Under the pieces are notes generated by a model. It did not search any database and was not told where the DNA came from. It saw nothing but the letters and a program-made list of their open reading frames with translations. 64,000 nucleotides of DNA from Paraspadella gotoi (lineage: Eukaryota > Chaetognatha), in contig CM119270.1 in NCBI GenBank assembly GCA_051294375.1, positions 15,332,863-15,396,862 on the forward strand. The letters run 5' to 3'. The position numbers were made by a program, and so were the translations under genes. Of the stretch, positions 1 to 9,765 are shown in pieces (the first letter of the stretch is position 1; each line of letters starts with the position of its first letter).

Positions 1-19
1 TTCCGCTCAACGATCTGAG
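1..19 (+). CDS. 3' end of Pro/Arg-rich exon (partial copy)
   Basis: These bases match the last bases of the exon at 20135-20470 and are followed by a good donor (GAG/GTGAGG). They carry one extra A (CTCAAC against CTCAC) and one extra G at the donor compared with the second copy. The extra A changes which upstream frame joins the BH3-like exon at 167, so this fragment helps decide the gene model. The rest of the exon lies outside the window. Confidence 0.45.
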
Positions 20-166
20 GTGAGGAAAACGGGTGCGCGTGGGTGAGGTCATTTGAAAATTAGGTTTTTCGTTTTGTTAATTTACCATTTTGATGTCAAG
101 CTGAAGATATTGCAAGTAATTACATCATGGCATAACTCATGACATAACTTTTGCTCCCAATTACAG

Positions 167-332
167 TTCTTTGGTCGGTCGCGGTGCTGCACCGGCGTCG
201 GTCTCGTCCAATAACCGCGCCGCCGACGCCGCCGACGCAGAGTTGTCGCGAATCGGGCGTGAACTCTGCCAGATCGCCGACGAAATTCAAGAGGATTTCG
301 AAAGGATGAGGAGGAGGAGAACTGCGAGGAGG
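167..332 (+). CDS. Exon encoding a BH3-like helix (copy 1)
   Basis: The exon begins after a TTACAG acceptor and ends at a consensus donor (AGG/GTAAGT). One frame is open throughout and enters in phase 2, giving 54 codons from position 171. Its C-terminal half reads IGRELCQIADEIQEDF followed by an arginine run. This fits the BH3 pattern of Bcl-2 family proteins: hydrophobic I, L, I and I at the four groove-binding positions, a small residue (A), the invariant D, then E. In the Bim/Bmf/Bak families such a helix binds the groove of pro-survival Bcl-2 proteins at mitochondria. The N-terminal part is Ala/Ser-rich and looks disordered. No BH1 or BH2 motif is visible, so a BH3-only protein is the best guess. 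A chance amphipathic helix cannot be excluded. Upstream and downstream exons are not in this copy; the second copy is at 20616-20778. Confidence 0.55.
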
Positions 333-1016
333 GTAAGTGAAAGAGATGGAAGGAAAGGGGGGAGGAGGAAGGGTTAAATAAATATATATATAACACAAAG
401 ATAAGGTTTTTGTTGATTATTTCAAAAGGATAGCGTGAGCGGGGTTTTCATATCGCTCAGGAACAGTGGCTGGTAGATACTATTTGTACTATTTGTTAAT
501 TTTACAAAATAAATTCCCAGATAAATTTTTTTAGCAATTTAAAGTTACTCTTGTAAATTTCCTATTTTCGATTAAGATGATGAGACAATGAAGGGAGGAT
601 GTTAAAATTATCTTAGTTTTTTTTTCCGCGAAAATTTTTTTTCAAATAAGGACGACTAAGCAGATTGCAGAAAATTGCGTCAATAACAAGTTGACAATCT
701 AAAATATTGCTTACAATGATGTCATGTCTTTTATCTATACGTATGTATGAAAGCGTTTTATTCTCGCGACCTCAGTCGGACGAGGCTTTTTTTGTTTCGG
801 CGGGCGATGACGTCAATTATTTGAAGAATTTACGTCAGACTCTGGCGTAATAAAGTCAACTGGAAGCGAGGCAATGTAGGCGCGGTCAATATCGTATAGT
901 TAAGCTCCGTTGAACGGTGTCCACACTCAACACCTTTGGGCGAGAGAGTCGGGGACATTAAAGGGAAACCGAGAGAAGGGAATTCTCGTTCAATCACAAT
1001 TTGCCCTATAAATAAT

Positions 1017-1017
<1 letters not shown>
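333..1017. other. Noncoding, intron-like sequence
   Basis: AT-rich sequence follows the BH3-like exon's donor, with many T-runs and no supported coding frame. It is repeated with small indels at 20779-21480. I see no RNA gene or regulatory element that I can name. Confidence 0.5.
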
Positions 1018-1067
<50 letters not shown>

Positions 1068-1095
1068 AGAGATCGAGAGAAAGAGAGACGACCGA
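1018..1095. repeat. (GA)n microsatellite
   Basis: Nearly pure GA dinucleotides with short interruptions. The equivalent tract at 21481-21560 is almost the same length. Serine/leucine-rich frames across it are translation shadows. Confidence 0.95.
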
Positions 1096-1454
1096 GGAGA
1101 GGAGAGAAGACAGACAGAGAAGACAGAGACGGTAATTCACGCCGAACGGGTGGTGCGACAGATTTCATCAAAATTGCATGGCGCGCCTGTGGCAGAAGCA
1201 TTTTATGAGTCTCGTTTCTTTTAAATTACAGCGTGATTGGAAAAGAGACAAGACACAAGGACGGGAAAGGAAGGCATCGCGGTACATAAAAATAAAAGGA
1301 AAGAGAAAGCAAACACGGAGGAAGAGACCGGAACATTGGCCGAGACAAAACAAGTTTAAGAAAATGAGAACTGGAATATCAATTGAATAGCGGCGAGGAA
1401 AAGGCAGATTAGGAAAAAACTTAGCTAATGGAGTGGTGAAACAATTGGAGGTAA

Positions 1455-1657
1455 AACAATGAAGTGAAAAAGATAAAGATAGAAAGAAGAAAGTAAAGAA
1501 AGCCAAAAATAAGAAAGAAAGAAAGAAAGGAAAGAAGAAAGACAAGAAAGAAAAGAAAGATAAAGAAAGAAAGAAAAAGAAAGAAAGAAAGAAAGGAAAG
1601 AAAGAAAGAAAGCATCAAGCAAGCAAGCATGCAATCAACAAGCAGCAAGCAAGCAAA
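1455..1657. repeat. (GAAA)n and (GCAA)n microsatellite
   Basis: A GAAA-type tract passes into GCAA/GCAAGCAA repeats. It corresponds in inverted orientation to the CTTT/GCTTGCTT tract at 18584-18755, but with different repeat number and more interruptions. Confidence 0.9.
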
Positions 1658-1734
1658 AAGTTAAAAACTCAAACCTCGATCACCTCGCTATTACATTGCT
1701 CACTGATTGAAGCTTTTCATTCCTTCCTTCCTTA

Positions 1735-1970
1735 TTATCGCTCGCCTCCTCCCGTTAACCCGTTGCTTAAGGCCGCCATTTTTTCCGTAAATCGTTGCCA
1801 AGCGCCTCGATTTCCCTCGCAACCTCGTTTGCTAAGGTTCGCCGATCCCGTTCCCTACGGTTCTTCTCCGCCACGCCGCCGTTGCATAGCCGCTCGGACG
1901 CGTGCGTTGCCTAACTTTTCCGACCCGCTGCCGCGCCCGGCGCGTTATTGAGGTCTTACATATGCGCGTG
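1735..1970. promoter_or_regulatory. CpG-rich block, possible promoter (arm 1)
   Basis: This is the inverted counterpart of 18300-18490. It is rich in CG dinucleotides and carries GCCGCCATTTT, the reverse complement of the YY1 core, beside repeated GTTGC(C/T) half-sites. I see no convincing start codon or exon border here. Confidence 0.35.
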
Positions 1971-2814
1971 CGAAGTCGTAATAAGCGGGAGAGAGAAAAA
2001 GGAGCAGGGAAAGAGAAAGGAAATCTTTTGACGTCTCGAGATTCGAGGAAAATAGCTGACCTAACTCTTTAATGCCTGAGACCGAAAGGTTATGTCTCCG
2101 CGCGACCGAGGAATTATTGGATGTCCAAGCTATAACAGCGAAAGGAGAAGAGGAGGGGAGGAGGAGGTAGGAGGAGTGAGGAGGATGAAAACACAACGAC
2201 TTTGCGCTGGCTGACGAATATTCAGGCGACTAATAAACATCGAAATGAGAAGACGATGACGATTCGGATGAGGGACGACGACGATAGAGAAGACCACGAC
2301 GATGATGATGCTTGATTGACGACAATGAAGAAGATGACAAAGTTCATGAGGATTGTGAAGAAACAGGCCTCAAAGAGAAAACAAAAAAAATATAAATTGA
2401 AAAACTTCAACAACAAAAATTGTTGTAGAAGAAAAATATCCTTGCGAAAATAAAACCTCAAAAACAAAACGCCGCCAAATTCAAAAAAAACGGAAATCGA
2501 CTCCTTAAACATCTAGACAAAACAAATAAAAAACGAGAATAAAAAACAATCGAAAACGAAGGTAAAACAAACGTCCATCGAAACCAAAAACAAACAGAAA
2601 TTCGGACCGAAAAAAAAAACCGGAGAAAAGGCGGACGAGGGTCGTTCTTAATCAGCGCAACGACCTTTCCTTGTCCACTGCCCCACTGTGCTCTTAATGC
2701 CCCCCCCCTCCGCCCCTAAAACTCGCCGCAATTCAAATTCCCACTTTCGTCGCCCCCTCTCCCGCCATTTCGAGTTCCCCTGCCTTCCCCCCAAATAAAA
2801 TAAAGCGGGTCTTG

Positions 2815-3045
2815 GCGAAGAGACGACGGTCGACACAAACAACTCCGGCGAACTTTTTGACAAGCGCTATAACAGGGAAGACTTTCGCAGGGAGTCAGGC
2901 GCTAAACAGGGAAGACTATCCGCAGGAGGTCAGGCGCTGGACAGGGAAGACTTCCGCGGGAAGTAAGCGCGCTGGACAGAGGGAATACTTCCGCAGGGAG
3001 CGCCAGGCGCTGGACAGGGGTAATGGGGCTGAGGAAGTAAATCAG
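2815..3045 (+). CDS. Candidate exon with 12-residue charged repeats (copy 1)
   Basis: A 36-bp unit (ACAGGGAAGACTTCCGCAGG plus about 16 bases) recurs about five times and ends at a consensus donor (CAG/GTAAGC). Allowing for single-base slips, the units encode an ALDREDFRRERQ-like repeat rich in Arg, Asp and Glu. The uninterrupted frame starting at 2812 mixes repeat frames and runs through the donor. The same 82-codon frame occurs unchanged in the inverted copy (minus strand, 16911-17159). A charged, coiled or disordered segment would be expected. The 5' border is unclear and the family is not recognised. It could also be a noncoding minisatellite. Confidence 0.35.
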
Positions 3046-3406
3046 GTAAGCGTTTCTTAAAACAGCGAATAAGGAACTAAGACCCTAGATTTGATGTCCA
3101 ATGCGCTGGTCCAAGGGACGTTTGACAGCAACTTTTGTATGTGCAAGTTGGGGTCTTTTTTCGAACGGAGTTGTGAAAATAGAAGAAAAAAGGTAAAACA
3201 GGCCCAAACCTCAACTTAACATTTCAGCAGGGCGGCCGAAACAGGCGGATACCAACACAAAGGGTCTAAAAGAGCCTTACCGGACACAATCAGTGGTGGA
3301 CAAGTAAACCGGTTCAGCGGAAAGAGAGGGGGAGTCGTTTCGAGCATTTGCCGAACAAAGAGAGGTCAATTAGAGAAGGTCGGTACCTCTCTCTCTCCTC
3401 TCTCTC

Positions 3407-3431
3407 NNNNNNNNNNNNNNNNNNNNNNNNN
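3407..3431. other. Assembly gap (25 N)
   Basis: A run of 25 N lies between CT repeats and GA repeats, at the end of inverted arm 1. Confidence 1.
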
Positions 3432-4318
3432 GAGAGAGAGATCTAAGTATTGAATTCAAATCTTCGATGAAGGACTAATTCTGGAATCCAGTTTTCCAGC
3501 AAACTAGGATAATAAATTTATAATGTAAACAAGTACGTAATGTTAACACCCTGTAAAACAAGTTGTTCACAAATTAGTGCCGACCTCGGTTAGTTAACGC
3601 CGACGACGCATTTTCCGCCAATGTCGGCCAAGTTTGGCGTCGACATCGAATAATCCTTTCCCTCTCTTTTTTTCTTTTTCTTTCTTTTTTTTGAAAATAC
3701 AAAAGAAAAAAGAAACGAGGTGTTTGACCCTGAGGACCCGATGTTTGGCTGTAAACAGAATCGAGAGCAAACTGTAATTGAATGCTCCACCTTATTCTCT
3801 CTCTCTCNNNNNNNNNNTCTCTCTCTGAAAGGTCAACGAAAGGCCCTACCTATGTCTCACCCTCGCGCCGCTCAATTACCTCACTCCTGACCTCTATAAT
3901 CACCCAACGCTTAAAATCTCGCCGAGAGCCAGAGTTATCGCTCGACCCCTTCACCCTTGGTCCGACTCCTTATCTCGTTGTGCGGAATCTCTCTCTATCT
4001 CTCTCTCTCTCTCTCTCTTATCCTCTCTCCTCTCCTCGTCTCTCCTCTCTCTCTCGCTCTCTCTAAAATCATGGGTCGCTATATCCTGTGACCTATCACC
4101 TCGTTCTCTTACCACCCGATGTCACTTTCGCACCTTCGATCTCTGTCACACTCAATCACCTCGGATTCAATCCCGCAATCACCCTACCTTTTCCCCGCTT
4201 TCTCCTCATTGACCTTCACCCCATGTAATTATGACGGAGTCACGGCCGTTCATTGCGGTCTCACTCCTTCTTCGGCCGCAACTCAAATCACCTCCCCACC
4301 GCCCCCCTTCGATCCGAG
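3432..4318. other. Noncoding, low complexity with CT tracts
   Basis: This stretch holds a 10-N gap at 3808-3817, CT microsatellites around 3797-3827 and 3987-4062, and moderately GC-balanced sequence with no open frame free of repeat. I see no gene. Confidence 0.5.
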
Positions 4319-4422
4319 CGCATCCCCGAAAGTGATCTAGCATCGCCTGTCGAAGCAGGCCATCGCCGTTGGTTTCCATAACACGTTGAGACAGAGAGAG
4401 AGAGAAGAGAGAGAGAAGAGAG

Positions 4423-4474
<52 letters not shown>

Positions 4475-4921
4475 ACACAACAATGAAGCGATGAGAGGAA
4501 ATGCGACGAGCTGGTGAAGGAAGTCAACGGAGGGGACAGGAATGTCGGTCGTCGACTTCAAGTCGTCCTCGTCAAATCGGAAACGACATGGAGTGACATC
4601 CTATGACAATCTCTATTGATACTTTGCATGAATCAAAAAAGTACAGAATGATATTAGTTACACTAAGTAAAAAATCCTCACTCTTCTACCCCAATCACAT
4701 TCAATCTAACGAATTTTTTCTCCAATTTTCCTTTCGCAACGACGACTTAAAATCTTCTGACCTTTTTCTTTTTCCCGCGCGCCGTATCTCGAGCTTGCGT
4801 TGCCCACGCTTTAACGATTCCAGAGAGTTATCTTTAACCCTTGCCTTTTTTTTCGTCCGCTAATCGACCGATTGAAATCTTTACTTCATATATACTCGAT
4901 CCGGCGATCTCTAAATCCTTA
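4319..4921 (+). repeat. Direct duplicate, copy 1 of a second pair
   Basis: The block is collinear with 15857-16560. Shared landmarks are the GATCTAG-CATCGCC segment, the internal (GA)n tract, the TGCATGAATCAAAAAA segment and the TTACTTCATATATACTCG segment. About 175 bases of this copy (4641-4815) correspond to the 318-N gap in the other copy. Confidence 0.85.
4391..4472. repeat. (GA)n microsatellite
   Basis: GA dinucleotides with AGAG slips, matching 15941-15980 in the duplicate copy but longer here. Confidence 0.95.
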
Positions 4922-5189
4922 CGGTCTGCCGTAACTTTTGTGATCTCGGTCCTTTTCAACTTTTTCGCCCCTTTTCTCTTGCTGTATACTTCAAAATCCT
5001 TACAACAGTGCTCTTCTCCTCCAGCGCTCCTCCCTGCCTGCCCTGCCCTTCACTCCAGTGCCCCTTTCCTTCTTCTCTCTTCCGATGGAGCGGAAAAGGG
5101 CAAAAAACGGTCAGAAATTTGTCCGACTGGGTCACTCGGTGGCGAAAATCCGGCGTTCCCAAAGTGTGGGTTTATGAACCAAGAAGACA

Positions 5190-5190
5190 C

Positions 5191-5227
<37 letters not shown>

Positions 5228-5253
5228 GAGAAAGAGAGAGAGAGAGAAAGAGG
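5190..5253. repeat. (GA)n microsatellite
   Basis: GA tract immediately upstream of the BEL/Pao fragment. Confidence 0.95.
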
Positions 5254-5399
5254 TTACCATTGATAATGGGTTACCGCGGCGAACCGCATGTACAGGGGGC
5301 TCATGGGGCCATAAAACTTATGCAGGGCAAAAGATTGGCTTCACTTTTGACCCTGAGTTTTATTGCGTGTTGGGCATTGGTTATATCCTTTATTGACGA

Positions 5400-6400
5400 G
5401 TGACTGGAGTCGGATTTGATTGTCCCGTTATATGTGAAGTCAGGACGTCATACTCCAAAGCGTTTGGTGGCACTTTTTACTTGTCTCAAGAATGCGCGCT
5501 ATCCATTTGGAACCACTGAGGGATATATAAGCTCTGCAGTTCTTGAAGTGCCTTTGAACGTTTTCCGTGCTCGACGCGCCGGATGTCAAGCGTCTTTGGA
5601 GCGACAATGGCACAAACTTCGTGGGTGCACCCAAAGAGTTGGATGAGTGCTCTACACAAGTGGAACCAAGAGGCCGAAGAACAGTTCAAGCATCATCATA
5701 TTCAAGTGGCTCTTCAATCCTGCTGAGGCGCCCATTGGGGGAGGCGCCTGGAATCTTGCTCGTCAAGATTGAGAAAGCGTTTATTGTCCCTTATTCAGGG
5801 AAAAGACCGTCTCGACGTCGTATCACGAGCCCCTACTTTTGCTCAGTGGAGAACATTGTGAATGATGCCGTCCTATTACGAAGGGAATCCTATAGCGCGG
5901 AAGGATCCGCCCGCCCGCCTTATGTGCCCGTCCATGTTGCTGTTCCCGGTCTTCCTGCCTTCTGGTGGCGCCTCTGGAACTTGGGTCGTCTCCTCCGATG
6001 TCTTTGATGGACAGTGGCGCCCCGCCGCAGCTGCATGGCAGAAAGCTACGTGCCCTTGCTGAATGAGTTTTGGAAGCGGTGGCGCTATGAGTATATTGCG
6101 CCCGAGCTGCAACAGCGCCAGAAAGGGACGAGTCAACACGCAAATCGATCAAAGAGGGCGACATCGTTTATCTATTCTCGGAGACGACAAGCCTACCTCG
6201 GTCCATTGGAGTCCTTTGCCATATATAGAGGACGCCGCTCGGATGGCACTCAGTGCGCCGTGTCCGAGTCCGTACGGCAAAAGGAACTGTCCCTTCGACC
6301 GAGATCGCTCCAACGGTAGCTTGGTCCTCCCTCGGAAGCCATAAGAGACGGGAGAAAGGAACCTTGGATATTTCTGATTCTATCAATGCTTAGATTTTTA
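5400..6400 (+). pseudogene. BEL/Pao retrotransposon pol fragment (integrase and C-terminal domain)
   Basis: Several frames give consecutive pieces of a BEL/Pao polyprotein. The LYVKSGRHTP...LFTCL segment is at about 5430-5490, WSDNGTNFVGAPKEL at about 5597-5641, a WLFNP..APHWGGAW-like segment at about 5700-5750, LLNEFWKRWRYEYI at about 6057-6098, and VRRVRVRTAKGT at about 6258-6295. This order (integrase core, then the DUF5641-type tail) is typical of BEL/Pao elements. The catalytic second Asp is present in SDNG, but the Glu expected after GGAW reads as Asn. Frameshifts and stops interrupt every frame. Gag, protease and reverse transcriptase are absent upstream, where a GA tract borders the fragment. 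This is a dead, 5'-truncated insertion. Confidence 0.85.
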
Positions 6401-6595
6401 TCTGTGTAAGTGTACATTTTATTTGTAGATGTTTTTAACCATTTTTTATCGCAGATGATTTTACGCATTTTTTTATTTATAGATTGGTTTTAATCTTTTT
6501 AGTATGATTAGTCCCTAATTGTTTTAGCGCTAACGCCGATCATTTACTTGTTCGCTTTTATTATCGATGCGGAAACCCCCTGATGGCGGGGGTAA

Positions 6596-6781
6596 TGGAG
6601 AAAGCGATACCCTTTATTGCGCGTATAATTGTTTTAGGTTTCGTTTAGATCGATAGAATCATTTGTTTCCGTTGAATTATCTGAATTTACTCTTCCCCGG
6701 CGATCAGCTGTTATTAGAGCTTATACGAACGAGCGTGTTCAGTTTTATCTTTCACGAAGTCTTTTACTCTCAATATCAACA
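6596..6781 (+). mobile_element. Possible 3' LTR of the BEL/Pao remnant
   Basis: A polypurine-like tract (GGCGGGGG) at about 6585-6592 lies downstream of the pol remnant. The following 186 bases begin TGG and end CAACA, as an LTR might. No 5' LTR remains in the window for comparison, so the borders are inferred. Confidence 0.3.
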
Positions 6782-7370
6782 GTGTGGTAAGAAATGAAAG
6801 GAAATACTTAATAATGATTTGTACTACTTTACTGCTAAAATGTTTTAATTCTCTATTCTGGAACCCAAATTGAAAAGGTTAGTTATCATTGGATTTATAT
6901 TGAGATTGTAGCTTAGGTTATATAGTTACTTTAAGTTTAAGGTATTAAAGTTTATACTAATGGTTAGCGATTGTCTATTTTTTGGGTAGTTTTAACATTG
7001 GCCTTGCCCCATCTACTTGAACCCTCTTCTTGCCTTACCTGTCCTTCTACATGCTTGACATGAATTATTTGTACCTGAGATTGGAAATTGTATTATCGTC
7101 AAAATGTGGCTACTATTTTGCTTTATTACATGGTTCCTAAGATAGATAAGGTTATAGTTAAGGTGTGTTTACCATGTTAGAAAACTGTTTTGGTTTCCAA
7201 AGGATACTTATTTGAGAGTAGTTGAACACGGGATTGAATTCAATAATTAATTAGGGCACAAATTAGGGCATCTAGAAGAAGTAGAAGATGAAGACTTAGA
7301 CTTGTTTTACTTTGCGATAATGCGTCGGAATTGTCTAGGTCGGGCCGGCGCGTTAAGAAGCGCTTCAGGG
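6782..7370. other. AT-rich noncoding
   Basis: No supported coding frame, RNA gene or recognisable element. Confidence 0.5.
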
Positions 7371-7374
7371 GGAA

Positions 7375-7800
7375 AATGAAGATGGGATTGGGAATGAAAA
7401 GAAATGGATTGGGGAATGTAGAAGTGGACTGGGGAATGTAAGATGGGATTGGGGGAAGAAAGAATGGATTCGGGGAATGTAAGAAATGGAATTGGGAATG
7501 TAAGAATGGATTGGGAATGTAAGAAATGGATTGGGGAATGTTAAGAATGGATTGGGGAATGTAAGAATGGATTGGGGAATGAAAGATGGGATTGGGGGAA
7601 TGAAAAGATGGGATTGGGGGGGAAATGTAGAGATGGGATTGGGGGAATGAAGAGATGGGATTGGGGGAAATGTAAGAAATGGATTGGGGGATGAACAGAA
7701 TGGATTGGGAATGAAAGATGGGATTGGGGAATGAAAGATGGGATGGGGATGTAAAGAAGGATTGGGGGAAAGAAAGATGGGATTAGGGGAGATGAAGAGT
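7375..7800 (+). repeat. G-rich minisatellite, about 20 bp unit
   Basis: Roughly twenty imperfect copies of a unit close to GATTGGGGGAATGAAAGATG. Runs of three to six G recur on the plus strand, giving dense quadruplex potential. The 190-codon minus-strand frame (Pro/Phe/Ser/Ile) is the repeat translated. Confidence 0.9.
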
Positions 7801-9000
7801 GAGGGCAGAGGATAATTTTGCTGTGATGACAATGTGTTTTGAGAGAACGCACAAAAACGCATCTGTTTACCAAAAAGCAATAATAGTCCTTTGTTGCATG
7901 TGACGAATAAGATTGGATTAGAAAAGATGGGATTCATAAGACGAAATAAGATAGTTGTGTAATATAAATAAAAAATTATTGGGAAAGGGAAAATGTGTAT
8001 TAATATTTATTGTGCGTCTATCATTGATAATATGTAACCAAGATTTTGACTCCGCTACTTATTAATATTAATCGTTCTATATTGTACAACGTGCATAAAA
8101 GGTGTAACAACAGACGACTCTTTGAAATTTCTATTTTCCGGTCGTGAAGAACCAAACTTGGATTAAAGGATCCGGAAAACTGGGAAAGAGAAATAGAGAT
8201 AGAAGTTAGTATAGTTAAAAAGAAAGGAAAAAAAACAGCCCAGAAGGGAAAGTGAGCTATCTGGTCGTTGTCTAATTGATGGAATTCTCTGCCATTCGTT
8301 TCTTTTCTCTTTGGTTTCTGTCTTCGATTCAAATTGTTCTTCTCTGTCCAAATTGTGTTTCTTCATTATTTCAGCATAAACAAGGAACGGTTATTCCAGA
8401 GTGTTGGCGGGCCGGCAAATTACTTATCTTTTTAGCTTCTTATATCATTGTTATTCTGTTAAATAGTTTATAAGCATTCGTGCTGCTCTTTAAAACGGAC
8501 ATACCCAGGAACCGGACCGACGGGACGTTGCGCGACCGAAAAAGTGACTTTAATAAGAAGTTGCTGTCCGCGAGTACTCGCGGGTGCAACTCTGGATAAA
8601 AAATTTCGTATCTCCTTAATTGGATGTTTTTCTTTTCGTACGTTACGCGTTGAGGACGGAACTCTATCAGACCACCACGGGCCCACGCCCTTATCTGTCT
8701 GTCGGGTGTCTAAACGTTTAATGTTTTAAGCACACCGACGAGAAAGAAAAATGTTACGTAAAAAGGTTTGATGGTCTGAATTACACTCCATTTTCCGGAG
8801 GCCGCGATGAAAAAGTCACAAATAGGAAAGGAGGAAGAGGACCGCAGCAAGCAGAAGCAGCAGGAGGCGCGAGGAAAATCAATAGAAAAGAAAGAATGAT
8901 GGATCCGGTGATTTGAGGCGATCAAATTAGTCCTTATTTTCATCCCATCGGTTTTCCTGTTTTACAATTCCATCTCCCCCTGGGCCCGCTACCGCACTTC
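7801..9000. other. Intergenic or intronic, no clear gene
   Basis: Mixed composition. A 61-codon frame starting with ATG at 8279 has a hydrophobic N-terminus but nothing else to support it. I see no splice-bounded exon. Confidence 0.4.
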
Positions 9001-9049
9001 TAGAAAGGTGGGACTTGGTCGACATGGTCATCCGACCCAGCATGTTGGG

Positions 9050-9190
9050 CCTCAAGATTATCCTGGAGGCCGAAGACACCCGTTTTCTACAAGTCGGAGA
9101 AAACGGGCAGAGGACACTGGGGCAAGAATTTGGATCGCCGCAGGCCCCGCACCGTCATAGTGCGCTTACAAGCTTTGGCAAAGTGAGTGG
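9050..9190 (+). pseudogene. Possible LINE ORF1-like fragment
   Basis: One frame reads GRGHWGKNLDRRRPRTVIVRL and continues QALAK before a stop. The RPRTVIVRL string resembles the segment that opens the RNA-binding domain of L1-type ORF1 proteins (Transposase_22 family). Only about 45 residues can be aligned by eye, and the adjoining upstream sequence is in another frame. It could instead be an exon, since a GTGAGT lies at the end. Confidence 0.3.
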
Positions 9191-9552
9191 AACGACGTTA
9201 GGGGCCGGTGGTGATTGGTAGAATTTTAATTTGCTGCTCATAATTAATGGTAAAATATGATTTGGTTAAGTTTACAAAACTCTATTTGACATGCACGTTT
9301 TTATTGATGAATACAGGTGAGGAATAATTTCCGTATTAATCATTTGTATATGATTTAATAATTAGTTTCACTTTCGGTTACCAGAAGTTCAGAAAAATTA
9401 AATGACATCTTAAAGTAAATTAATTTCTGTTACCTTCATACAAAATGATCTAATTCATTCAGCCATACCTGTCCATGATTTTGACTCTGGACAAGATTAA
9501 TGACACTTTGGCATGTGATCGTTTTTACCATGCTTGCCTTCGGCAGGTGTGA

Positions 9553-9765
9553 GTTTCCGCTTACTGGGGCATCGCCAGAGCAAATTGGAGAAGTGTCATC
9601 ACGACCGGTACGTCCTCCAGGAAGACGATGCTGCGGCGCCGCATCGTCAGGCGTGGGCCGTGGCAGGACGAGTGGTCGGACTCACCATCGCTGACATCCG
9701 TCTCCTCGAACTCGAAGCTCAGGAAGGAATTGGCCGAAAGGATGAGGGAGTTCGCTGAGAAAAGT
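9553..9765 (+). CDS. Exon-like island, Ser/Arg/Glu-rich
   Basis: GC-rich sequence follows CGGCAG and ends at AGT/GTGAGA. The frame containing ATG at 9628 is open through the donor and ends SKLRKELAERMREFAEKS, which looks like a charged helix. It joins in phase 0 with the island at 10920. In the 5' half another frame looks equally protein-like, so a single-base indel is possible. The product is not recognised. Confidence 0.4.

Larger units (their letters stand above)
1..1176 (+). repeat. Direct segmental duplicate, copy 1
   Basis: The block is collinear with 20453-21640, differing mainly by single-base indels in homopolymers plus a few substitutions. Similarity stops abruptly after AAATTG at 1176. 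Here the sequence enters the inverted duplicate, while the other copy continues into unrelated DNA. The indel-dominated differences suggest uncorrected long-read haplotypes or assembly duplication. Confidence 0.9.
1177..3406 (+). repeat. Inverted duplicate, arm 1
   Basis: The arm is the reverse complement of 16565-19014, from the GCATGGCGCG junction at 1177 to the CT-rich end beside the N-gap at 3407. The arms are about 2.2-2.45 kb and are separated by about 13 kb. They share the (GAAA)n tract, the CpG-rich block, the 36-bp coding-like repeat and unique flanks. Both arms end at or next to assembly gaps or junctions. Confidence 0.9.

Noticed and set aside
4841-5403. 140- and 131-codon frames upstream of the BEL/Pao fragment
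   Set aside because: Both run through the GA tract at 5190-5253 and show no retroelement motifs.
7365-7937. 190-codon minus-strand Pro/Phe/Ser frame
   Set aside because: Most of it is the G-rich minisatellite translated. No signal, domain or splice site supports it.
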